Positions 18,705 to 25,847 of a stretch of 50,803 bases of DNA are shown piece by piece. The position numbers and the translations under genes are program-made. The notes under the pieces are model-generated. The model was not told where the DNA came from, made no database searches, and saw nothing but the letters and a program-made list of their open reading frames with translations. Where the stretch lies: the NCBI GenBank assembly GCA_017557505.1, contig JAFYYP010000032.1, forward strand, positions 1 through 50,803. The letters are read 5' to 3'. Within the stretch, counting starts at the first letter, position 1. Each line of letters begins with the position of its first letter. This stretch comes from Bacillota bacterium (GTDB lineage: Bacteria; Bacillota; Clostridia; Peptostreptococcales; Anaerovoracaceae).

Positions 18705-19065
18705 TTCCGTTGTATCAGATCTCAGAGAAGGTCATACAATGCTAAACAGAGTTTCACTGTTTAAATAGAAGTGCAGAGACCTATCCGGGATTTATGCTTA
18801 ACGCGCTGCTAATGACAAAGTCGTTAAAAAAGCACATTGTCACAGGATTTCATGTGACGATGTGCTTTGTTTTTAGATGTGTCACAGAATTTGTGGCGTT
18901 TTAGAGGCATTTGAGGGTCTTTTATTGTGACGATTATGAAAAACGCTTATCGCGTCACAGAAAATCCTGTGACGCATAGAGAAATGGGATACTACGTCAC
19001 ATCTCGATGCTGCAAATAATAGTGACTGATGCGACATGTGTTATATGGGTGACCGCATCAATGGA
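18705..19065 (+). repeat. AT-rich convergent intergenic region with GTCACA/TGTGAC palindrome array
   Basis: 361 bases without a gene. Seven copies of GTCACA or its complement TGTGAC fall at 18839, 18853, 18881, 18926, 18954, 18968 and 18996, alternating in orientation so that neighbours can pair. The largest hairpin pairs 18829-18844 with 18853-18868 (15 of 16 canonical plus one G-T) and is followed by GTTTTTA, so it can terminate transcription from the left. A second perfect 9-base hairpin is 18952-18960 / 18967-18975. A third, unrelated one (TGATGCG / CGCATCA) is at 19027-19033 / 19054-19060. Confidence 0.8.
18829..18875 (+). terminator. Large hairpin with T-run, likely terminator
   Basis: A 16-bp stem (18829-18844 / 18853-18868) with an eight-base loop, preceded by an A-run and followed by GTTTTTA, so it could act in both directions. 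It is the first member of the GTCACA array. Confidence 0.7.
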
Positions 19066-19854
19066 TCAAAGTCCGAAAATACCCTTTAATCTATTCATAA
19101 TAACATTAGAATCGATACCTTCCTCCGATATATTTGAAATATAAAATAAGTTATACCCTAAATAAAGGCCTGCATCGCCGTAATCCTTCAGACGGCTTAA
19201 CACAGAGCCTCTGTAGTCTGCTCTCTTTATCATTCCGGTGTATTCGATATAGATGATCTGACCCGTTACAGGATGAAGAACAGCAAAGTCCGGGTAGAGA
19301 TAACGGTAGGGAGTAGACAAAGGTGTTTCGTATTTAAACCGAAGTCCCAGCATCGTGAGTGCACGTGCAACAATGTATTCTTCCCGGGTGCGGAAAACGC
19401 CCAGTTCGGTTCTCACATTCAAGTCTTCAGGGTGCGATGGATTCTGTCTTTCTTCGAGAGCTTCAAATTCAGGGTTCTCCGGAGTGGACCCGAAAAAGTA
19501 CTCTCTGCATTCACGAAATGAAACGCCGCTGAAGGCTAAGAAGTCCGTGTCGAACGGTCGATATTGAAGAATCGCTTTCAGCACTTTGATATTGTTGTCG
19601 ATTCTGTGTTTTATATGCATCGCATAGGTTTTATATTTCAATGGAATCAGTAGCTTCAATTCGTGCTCCTTCAAAGTAGTCCGGATCCGTTTCCCTTCCA
19701 ATACTCTGTTCCAATAGGGAATAGGCTCCGTTGCATGTCCGGCCTGGACATAGTAAATAGTTCCGTCAGGTGCCTGTTTGATACACTCTTCGACTTTCTT
19801 TTTCACTTTTGTGAGAAATGTCAGTTCAGCCTTTATTTCTTCATGATTGATCAT
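19066..19854 (-). CDS. Orphan protein with a PD-(D/E)XK-nuclease-like C-terminal core
   Basis: A 262-residue protein of uncertain family. The N-terminal half is helical and Lys-rich. The C-terminal half has the outline of a PD-(D/E)XK fold: a helix with a Glu (REEYIVARALTMLG), a strand-turn YLYPDFAVL, and a following strand IIYIEYTG, where the usual E-x-K is E-Y-T. Proteins with a comparable PDF...E-x-x-G pattern occur in mobile and clostridial accessory regions, but I cannot name one. Base composition is clearly more AT-rich than its neighbours and it has no functional partner nearby, which suggests horizontal acquisition. The start has an AGGAGG site and its own promoter. Confidence 0.75.
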   Translation of the reverse strand: MINHEEIKAELTFLTKVKKKVEECIKQAPDGTIYYVQAGHATEPIPYWNRVLEGKRIRTTLKEHELKLLIPLKYKTYAMHIKHRIDNNIKVLKAILQYRPFDTDFLAFSGVSFRECREYFFGSTPENPEFEALEERQNPSHPEDLNVRTELGVFRTREEYIVARALTMLGLRFKYETPLSTPYRYLYPDFAVLHPVTGQIIYIEYTGMIKRADYRGSVLSRLKDYGDAGLYLGYNLFYISNISEEGIDSNVIMNRLKGIFGL

Positions 19855-19883
19855 CGTATTTCCTCCTCGAAACAGTAATTACC

Positions 19884-19912
19884 AATATATACCATATGGG
19901 AAATAATGTAAA
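19884..19912 (-). promoter_or_regulatory. Promoter of the nuclease-like gene
   Basis: Read on the minus strand: TTTACA (19912-19907), a 17-base spacer, TATATT (19889-19884), about 30 bases before the start at 19854. Confidence 0.65.
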
Positions 19913-19933
19913 TGGACAAAAGAAAAAAACTTC

Positions 19934-19964
19934 TTGACTCTCACGTAACGTCATAGTGTATAAC
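19934..19964 (+). promoter_or_regulatory. MerR-type promoter with 19-base spacer and operator
   Basis: TTGACT (19934-19939) and TATAAC (19959-19964) are separated by 19 bases, the over-long spacing that MerR-family activators correct. The spacer contains an imperfect dyad CTCACGTAACGTCATAG, similar to operators of TipA/Mta-like regulators. It drives the gene immediately downstream, so autoregulation is inferred. Confidence 0.8.
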
Positions 19965-19990
19965 GTATGTGTAAGGAGGACTTAAGTCTG

Positions 19991-20716
19991 ATGTACACCG
20001 TGCACGAAGTTTCAGAATTCTCCGGTGTCAGCGTGCGCACGCTGCACCATTACGACGCGATCGGGTTGCTGCATACGGCAGAAGTGACCCAGTCAGGCTA
20101 CCGCCTGTACGACGGAGCCTGCCTGCAGCGTCTGCAGAGCATCCTGTTCTTCCGGGAACTGCAGTTTTCTCTAAAAGAAATCCGGGAGATCCTGGATAAG
20201 CCGGATTACGATCCGCAGGAAGCTTTATCGCAGCAGATCGAACTGCTGCAGCTGCAGAGGGACAGACTCGACCGCATCATAAAGCAAGCAAAGAATATGA
20301 AAGATAAAGGAGTGGTATCGATGGGATTTGACGTATTCGATAAAACGAAGATCGAAGAGTATAAGCAGGAAGCCAAGGAAAAGTGGGGCGGCACAGCTGC
20401 TCATAAAGAGTCCGAACAGAAGGCAGCCGGCAGGACCGCAGCGCAGGAAAGCGATATTGCGGAGGGCCTGATGGACGTCTTCCGTGAATTCGGCGAGATG
20501 CGCGGGTCAGCGCCCGAAAGCGCGGAAGCACAGGCAAAAGCCGCGCAGCTGCAGCAGTACATCACGGATCACTATTACACCTGCACGAAAGACATCTTGA
20601 AGGGCCTCGGCCAGATGTATACGGCAGACGAGCGTTTCCGCAGCAACATTGACAAGGCCGGCGGCGAAGGCACGGCTGAGTTCGCGGCAAAGGCGATAGC
20701 CGCTTTCTGTAAATAG
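19991..20716 (+). CDS. MerR-family regulator with TipAS ligand-binding domain
   Basis: A TipA-like transcription factor: multidrug-sensing MerR proteins that activate promoters with long spacers. The N-terminal winged helix spans about residues 1-70 (YTVHEVSEFSGVSVRTLHHY), the dimerisation coiled coil about 75-108, and the TipAS antibiotic-binding domain about 111-241 (EAKEKWGGTAAHKES and on). ATG 19991 was chosen because AAGGAGGA lies ten bases upstream and the HTH starts directly; an ATG at 19967 would place the binding site inside the gene. An internal ATG at 20321 has its own strong ribosome binding site. No transporter is adjacent. Confidence 0.93.
   Translation: MYTVHEVSEFSGVSVRTLHHYDAIGLLHTAEVTQSGYRLYDGACLQRLQSILFFRELQFSLKEIREILDKPDYDPQEALSQQIELLQLQRDRLDRIIKQAKNMKDKGVVSMGFDVFDKTKIEEYKQEAKEKWGGTAAHKESEQKAAGRTAAQESDIAEGLMDVFREFGEMRGSAPESAEAQAKAAQLQQYITDHYYTCTKDILKGLGQMYTADERFRSNIDKAGGEGTAEFAAKAIAAFCK
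20306..20323 (+). promoter_or_regulatory. Internal ribosome binding site and start for a TipAS-only product
   Basis: AAAGGAG at 20306-20312 precedes an in-frame ATG at 20321 by eight bases, at codon 111, the junction of the coiled coil and the TipAS domain. Initiation here would give a 131-residue ligand-binding protein without the DNA-binding domain, as known for Streptomyces tipA. Confidence 0.7.
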
Positions 20717-20745
20717 CGCCGCGCAGGGCACAAGATCATAAGCAA

Positions 20746-20780
20746 CACAAAAGGGCGGGGGAAACCCTCGCCCTTGTTTT
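20746..20780. terminator. Bidirectional terminator between the MerR gene and pspA
   Basis: An 11-bp stem (20751-20761 / 20765-20775, AAA loop, one wobble) flanked by ACACAAAA and TTTTGTG, so it has an A-run on one side and a T-run on the other and can serve both convergent genes. Confidence 0.85.
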
Positions 20781-20799
20781 GTGCACTTTTCAGAGTGGA

Positions 20800-21477
20800 T
20801 TACAGGCCCAGTTCTGCCTTCAGGGCTGCCAGCTCGTCTTCGACGGAAGCGGTCATGCCTGCCTGATACTTGGCTTCGATGGCGGCTGCTTCGTCGACCG
20901 GAGCGGCATCCAGTTCTGCCTTGGCGTTCGCGATGTCGAGCATCTTGTCAGCCTTCTGTTCCATCTTTTCGAATTCGCCCATGACCTTGTCGAACTTGTC
21001 GGCGGTGCCGGTGTACTTGTTGACGGTCTCCTGGGTGTTGGCGATGGAAACCTTGGCCTTGATGGCGGCCTTCTTGGCTTCGAGCTGTGCGATGTCGGAG
21101 GTCAGCTTGTCGTGCAGCTGTCTCATCTTGGTCGCGTTCTCGTGTGCTACGGCATAAGCAGTCTCGAGGGAAGCGCCAACGTTTTCGATCTGCTGCTTCT
21201 TAGCGAGGAAGATCTTGGCGTCGCCTTCGTTGCCAGCCTGCAGAGCCTGGATAGCCAGTCCCTGATACTTGGCGATCTCTGCCTTGTTCTCGTCGAGCAT
21301 TCTCTTGGCTCTGGTCTCTTCGGCCATAACAGCAGCGGTCTCCTGCTTAACGTCCGCCAGATCTCTTCTTGCCTTGATCAGGTATTCATCGATCATCTTG
21401 GCGGGGTCTTCTGCCTTGTCCAGCAGGGCGTTGATGTTTGCTGCAAGAATGTCAGCGAATCTGGATAACATGCTCAT
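20800..21477 (-). CDS. pspA: PspA/IM30-family membrane-stress protein
   Basis: PspA/IM30 proteins are ESCRT-III-like coiled-coil polymers that protect or remodel the cytoplasmic membrane. The 225-residue product is nearly all coiled coil, starting with an amphipathic helix (MSMLSRFADILAANINALL) and the family stretch DPAKMIDEYLIKARRDL. The length is normal. A strong AAAGGAGG site overlaps the stop of the upstream TPM-domain gene (15-base gap), so the two are translated together. No pspB, pspC or pspF is present, as usual for Bacillota. Confidence 0.92.
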   Translation of the reverse strand: MSMLSRFADILAANINALLDKAEDPAKMIDEYLIKARRDLADVKQETAAVMAEETRAKRMLDENKAEIAKYQGLAIQALQAGNEGDAKIFLAKKQQIENVGASLETAYAVAHENATKMRQLHDKLTSDIAQLEAKKAAIKAKVSIANTQETVNKYTGTADKFDKVMGEFEKMEQKADKMLDIANAKAELDAAPVDEAAAIEAKYQAGMTASVEDELAALKAELGL

Positions 21478-21492
21478 TTTGGTTTTCCTCCT

Positions 21493-22698
21493 TTAGTTAT
21501 CGTTGTCTTTATAAACAGTTTCGTATTTTTTAGCGAGATCTTCCGCTTTCACGGTCGTCTCGTTATCACCGAATGTCTCGAGCGGGGTATTCAGGATCTC
21601 CTGGTCGCGCTTGTCCTGTTCCTTCTTGCTCTTGTTGCGGATCGCGATGATCGCGATGATCGCCAGGATGATCAGGATGATGCCGCCGATGATGGTCGGA
21701 TAGTACCATGCTGGCCGCGTGACCTTCATGATAGCTTCGCCGGCTTCCTTAAAGACTGCAGCGAAGTACTCGGAATTGTCCTTCGAGCTGTCGTAGTAGT
21801 AACGGTCGAAGTAGTCCATCAGGATCTCGCCGGCTTCTTCGTCGATGACCGACTGCGCCTGGACGCCCGCGGTGTAGTACACGGTGTATTCGCCGTCGTA
21901 GTACTCGTGGAAGATGACCAGGATGTGCGCTTCGTCGATCTGGCCGTTCGCCGCCGTGAAGAGCTCGTCGTATTTCGCGTCCGCGAAGTTGATGAAGTCG
22001 TTCTTCTTCGGGTTGATCTCGCCGTCGACCTTGTCTGTCAGGTACAGGTAGGGCATGACGCCGGTCTCTTCGTAGAAACTCTTCATGCCGCTTTCGACTT
22101 TGCTCTTGCTCGTGATCCAGCCGAGCTCGTCCGTGTAGTACCCGTTCTTGACGGTGACCGCATTGGACGGCAGGGGCTCTCTCTTCGTCGTCGAGTACGT
22201 GATATCGCTCTGGCTGTTCGGATTCTGCTCGCCGTACATCGCGGACCACAGGCCTCCGAACACGACTGCCATCAGCGTGATGATGATGACGATCAGCAGG
22301 AAAGAGTACAGACAGCCGATGTTGATCCTCGGACCGCCGGTGTAACCCTTATAATTCTTGTGATAAGGTTCGTTGTTCTTCTGTGTATTGTAACTGCCGG
22401 AACTGCCGGTATTGTATGTGCCGTAAGGCGAGGAGTTCGTCTTGCCGGAATTGACCCAAATGATAGGCCGTACAGGACGGGGCGAACCGCCGCTGCTGAA
22501 CGGACTGCTGTTATAGTTCCCGAAGCTGTTGCTCGTCGGACGGCTGTGATTGAACGTGCTGGATGATCTTCCGCCGGAAAAGCTGCCGCTGCTGAAGCTG
22601 CGTCCGCCTCCTCCGGAGGTCCTCATACCGGAACCTCTGGATCCCCCGAAACCGCCGCCGCGGCTGCCGCCGGAGAATCCGCCTGAGCTTCTGCCCAT
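21493..22698 (-). CDS. Membrane protein with Gly/Ser-rich N-terminus and TPM-like domain
   Basis: A 401-residue protein. Residues 1-60 are Gly/Ser/Arg repeats (GFSGGSRGGGFGGSRG), then a Tyr/Asn/Ser-rich segment, a first membrane helix at about 127-150, an extracytoplasmic domain (about 165-310) and a second helix at about 320-345 with a charged cytoplasmic tail. The domain, with YYTDELGWI, a YEETGVMPYLYLTD segment and ILVIFHEYYDGEY, resembles the TPM (YgcG/TLP18.3) fold; assignment is moderate. ATG 22698 was preferred to an upstream Met (22752) because AAGGAGGT lies nine bases upstream of it and the Met 18 codons further upstream would lie within the promoter. Its pairing with pspA points to envelope quality control. 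Confidence 0.85.
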   Translation of the reverse strand: MGRSSGGFSGGSRGGGFGGSRGSGMRTSGGGGRSFSSGSFSGGRSSSTFNHSRPTSNSFGNYNSSPFSSGGSPRPVRPIIWVNSGKTNSSPYGTYNTGSSGSYNTQKNNEPYHKNYKGYTGGPRINIGCLYSFLLIVIIITLMAVVFGGLWSAMYGEQNPNSQSDITYSTTKREPLPSNAVTVKNGYYTDELGWITSKSKVESGMKSFYEETGVMPYLYLTDKVDGEINPKKNDFINFADAKYDELFTAANGQIDEAHILVIFHEYYDGEYTVYYTAGVQAQSVIDEEAGEILMDYFDRYYYDSSKDNSEYFAAVFKEAGEAIMKVTRPAWYYPTIIGGIILIILAIIAIIAIRNKSKKEQDKRDQEILNTPLETFGDNETTVKAEDLAKKYETVYKDNDN

Positions 22699-22734
22699 GA
22701 TCCTGATACCTCCTTGTGTAGTTTCTGTGTTGAC

Positions 22735-22763
22735 TCTATAATAATAGCACAAAGTTTGTGTAA
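22735..22763 (-). promoter_or_regulatory. Promoter of the TPM-pspA operon
   Basis: Read on the minus strand: TTACAC (22763-22758), 17-base spacer, TATAGA (22740-22735), giving a leader of about 30 bases before ATG 22698. Confidence 0.55.
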
Positions 22764-22775
22764 TTGTGCTATAAT
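22744..22775. promoter_or_regulatory. Shared dyad and extended -10 of the divergent activase gene
   Basis: ATAGCACAA (22744-22752) and TTGTGCTAT (22764-22772) form a perfect 9-base dyad, centre 22758. It covers the -35 of the minus-strand promoter and runs into an extended -10 for the plus strand (TGCTATAAT, 22767-22775). It is a candidate operator for both genes. Confidence 0.55.
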
Positions 22776-22838
22776 TTCCTTCGTTTGAAAAAGTGAAATA
22801 TAAGCGTAATTTTTTTGTAACATCCTGAGAGGTTTTCG

Positions 22839-25800
22839 ATGACCTGGCAAGAACGTTTAAAACAATATTGCAACGAACATCCGGGGCTGCTGATGGGTCT
22901 GGATATCGGCTCTACGACGGCGAAGATCGTGGTCGTGGAGAATGGCGAGATCCTGTATAAAAAATACGAAAGACACTTTTCCCAGGTGCGCCAGAAGGCC
23001 GTGGAACTGACTCAGGAAGCGGAAAGCTTCCTGAAGAGCAGAACGTTTACGGCTTCCATCTCCGGCAGCGCGGGGCTCGGCCTTGCGAAAGCGGCAGGTC
23101 TGCCGTTCGTACAGGAAGTCTTTGCGACCGGACAGGTCGTGGAAGTGCTGGAGCCTGACACGGACGTCGTCGTGGAGCTCGGCGGGGAAGACGCAAAGGT
23201 CATCTTCTTCCGGGGCGGTATGGATGAGCGTATGAACGGAAGCTGCGCGGGCGGCACAGGCGCGTTCATCGACCAGATGGCGACGCTGCTGAACGTCAGC
23301 GTCGAACAGCTGGACGAACTGGCTCTGCAGCACGAGCGCATTTATCCGATCGCGAGCCGCTGCGGCGTGTTCGCCAAGTCCGACATCCAGCCGCTGCTGA
23401 ACCAGGGTGCAAAGAAGGAAGACATCGCAGCGTCGATCTATCAGGCCGTCGTCGACCAGACCATCGCGGGACTGGCGCAGGGACGCCGCATCGACGGACA
23501 CGTCATGTTCCTCGGCGGGCCTCTGCATTATTGTCAGGGCTTGCGTGACCGCTTTCGGGAGACTCTAAAGCTTTCCGACGAAGACGCCGTATTCCCCGAA
23601 TACGGCCGTTTTGCCGTTGCTTTGGGCGCCGCGTTCTATGGAACGGGGCAGGACGCCAGATACACGTACGAAGAGTGGCTGTCCGCGCTGCAGAACGCAG
23701 CCGGCGCCGCAACGAAGACCGAACACGCGAAGCCCCTGTTCGAAAACGAGGCAGAGTATCAGGAATTTCTGGCGCGTCACAGCCGCGCGAAGGTGCCTGC
23801 GAGAGAACTGGCCGGCTATACCGGCAAGGCATATCTCGGCATCGACTGCGGCAGCACGACGACGAAGCTCGTGCTGATCGATCCGGAAGGGACCATCCTG
23901 TATTCGTATTACGGTCACAACAAGGGCAATCCTGTAGACGTCGTGCGCGAACAGCTGCAGAACATCTATGACCAGGCGGATCCGGGCCTGGCGATCGCAG
24001 GCTCTGCGGTAACGGGTTACGGAGAAGAACTCATCCAGCGCGCGTTCCATCTGGACGGCGGCCTCGTCGAGACCATGGCGCATTACAGCGCGGCGCGGTT
24101 TTTCAATCCCGACGTCGATTTCATCATGGACATCGGCGGCCAGGACATGAAATGCCTGTCCATCCGCAACGATTCCATCGATTCCATCATCCTGAACGAA
24201 GCCTGCAGCTCCGGCTGCGGCAGCTTTATCGAGACGTTCGCAAGAGCTCTCGGCTATCCGATCGCGGATTTCGCGAAACTCGGCCTGTTCTCCCGCGATC
24301 CCGTCGACCTCGGCAGCCGCTGCACGGTGTTCATGAACAGCTCCGTCAAACAAGCGCAGAAAGACGGCGCGGACGTGACCGATATCTCCGCGGGACTTTC
24401 CATGAGCATCGTCAAAAATGCGCTGTTCAAAGTATTGCGCGTCCAGTCCGCCAAAGATCTGGGCGAACACATCGTCGTGCAGGGCGGCACGTTCCTGAAT
24501 GACGCCGTGCTGCGTTCGTTCGAAAGAGAGCTCGGCGCGGAAGTCACGAGACCCGCTATCGCCGGCCTGATGGGCGCGTTCGGCGCAGCGCTGTTCGCGA
24601 AGAAACTGAACGTGGAGAAGTCTTCCACGGTCAACGAAGAAGAACTCAAGGAGTTTACCCATACGTCCGAGACCGTCACGTGCAACGGCTGCACGAACCA
24701 TTGCCCGCTCACGATCAACACGTTCTTCGGCGAAGAGAAGTTCGTGTCCGGCAACAAGTGCGAACGCGGTGGCCTGCTGGCGCTCGGCAAGAAACCCGAA
24801 GCTGCTGTCAAGCTGCCGAACCTGTACCGGTACAAACGCGAAAAGCTGTTAAAACTCAAGGCGGATCGCGGCGAAGGGCAGTACACCATCGGCATTCCTA
24901 TGTCGCTCGGCGTGTTCGAACTCGCGCCCATGTGGCACACGATCTTCCGTCGCCTGGGCTTCAAGGTTCGCATGACCGGATTCTCCGACAAGCGCATCTA
25001 CGCGAAGGGTCAGTACACCATTCCGTCCGATACGGCGTGCTATCCGGCCAAACTGATGCACGGCCACATCGAAAGCCTGATCGAGAAAGGCGTCGACGCG
25101 ATCTTCTACCCGTGCCTGACGTACAACTACCATGAAAGCGACGCGACGGACAATTTCTATAACTGCCCGGTCGTCGCGTATTACAGCGAAGTGCTGAACG
25201 GCAATATGGACAGCCTGCACGACAGCGGTGTCAAGTTCCTGTTCCCGTATCTGGCGGTCAACGATAAGAAACAGCTCGCCAAAGGGTTGTTCGAATGTCT
25301 GAACGGAGCGTTCGGCGGACTGAGCCTGTCGGCGGTCGAAGGCGCTGTCGAAGCAGGCCATAAGGCCTACGAAGAGTGGATGGCGGACATCCGCGCGGAA
25401 GGCGCGAAGGCGCTGGCGTACGCAAGACAGAACGGAAAGCGCATCATGGTGCTGGCAGGCCGTCCTTATCACGTCGACAGCGGCATCTGCCAGGGCATGG
25501 ACCAGCTTATCGAGTCACTGGGCTTCGTCATCGTGTCCGAGGACTGCGTATCCAACCTCGTGACCCCGCAGAAAGTCAACGTGCTGAACCAGTGGGTATA
25601 CCACGCGAGACTGTATAACGCAGCTAAATATGTCGGTCTGCACGACGATTGCCAGCTCGTACAGCTCGTCAGTTTCGGCTGCGGCCTCGACGCGATCACG
25701 ACGGACGAAGTGCGCGCCATCCTGGAGCGCTACGGCAAACTGTATACGCAGATCAAGATAGACGAGATCAATAATTTAGGCGCTGCCAAGATCCGGCTGA

Positions 25801-25847
25801 GGAGCCTGGTCGGCGCGCTGGAAGAAAGAGAAGCGAAATGGAATTAG
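22839..25847 (+). CDS. Acyl-CoA dehydratase activase with two BcrA/D-type ATPase domains and DUF2229
   Basis: Related to HgdC-type archerases, which use ATP to drive an electron into 2-hydroxyacyl-CoA dehydratases. The 1002-residue product contains two ASKHA-fold domains: one from about residue 18 (MGLDIGSTTAKIV; iron-sulfur Cys in NGSCAGGTGAF and SRCGVFAKS) and one from about 331 (YLGIDCGSTTTKLV; Cys in ACSSGCGSF and SRCTVFMNS). A Cys motif CNGCTNHC lies near 615, and a DUF2229 region fills about 680-1000. Many Clostridia carry this together with the next gene's domain as one protein of roughly 1400 residues; here it is split. No hydroxyacyl-CoA dehydratase alpha/beta or CoA transferase genes are nearby, so the substrate is unknown. 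GAGAGG precedes the ATG. Confidence 0.9.
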   Translation: MTWQERLKQYCNEHPGLLMGLDIGSTTAKIVVVENGEILYKKYERHFSQVRQKAVELTQEAESFLKSRTFTASISGSAGLGLAKAAGLPFVQEVFATGQVVEVLEPDTDVVVELGGEDAKVIFFRGGMDERMNGSCAGGTGAFIDQMATLLNVSVEQLDELALQHERIYPIASRCGVFAKSDIQPLLNQGAKKEDIAASIYQAVVDQTIAGLAQGRRIDGHVMFLGGPLHYCQGLRDRFRETLKLSDEDAVFPEYGRFAVALGAAFYGTGQDARYTYEEWLSALQNAAGAATKTEHAKPLFENEAEYQEFLARHSRAKVPARELAGYTGKAYLGIDCGSTTTKLVLIDPEGTILYSYYGHNKGNPVDVVREQLQNIYDQADPGLAIAGSAVTGYGEELIQRAFHLDGGLVETMAHYSAARFFNPDVDFIMDIGGQDMKCLSIRNDSIDSIILNEACSSGCGSFIETFARALGYPIADFAKLGLFSRDPVDLGSRCTVFMNSSVKQAQKDGADVTDISAGLSMSIVKNALFKVLRVQSAKDLGEHIVVQGGTFLNDAVLRSFERELGAEVTRPAIAGLMGAFGAALFAKKLNVEKSSTVNEEELKEFTHTSETVTCNGCTNHCPLTINTFFGEEKFVSGNKCERGGLLALGKKPEAAVKLPNLYRYKREKLLKLKADRGEGQYTIGIPMSLGVFELAPMWHTIFRRLGFKVRMTGFSDKRIYAKGQYTIPSDTACYPAKLMHGHIESLIEKGVDAIFYPCLTYNYHESDATDNFYNCPVVAYYSEVLNGNMDSLHDSGVKFLFPYLAVNDKKQLAKGLFECLNGAFGGLSLSAVEGAVEAGHKAYEEWMADIRAEGAKALAYARQNGKRIMVLAGRPYHVDSGICQGMDQLIESLGFVIVSEDCVSNLVTPQKVNVLNQWVYHARLYNAAKYVGLHDDCQLVQLVSFGCGLDAITTDEVRAILERYGKLYTQIKIDEINNLGAAKIRLRSLVGALEEREAKWN

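Noticed and set aside
18829-18975. CRISPR array
   Set aside because: The GTCACA motifs are short, alternate in orientation and lack equal spacers or cas genes.
19967-19990. ATG at 19967 as start of the MerR regulator
   Set aside because: It would put the strong ribosome binding site inside the gene and lacks a site of its own; the HTH starts at 19991.
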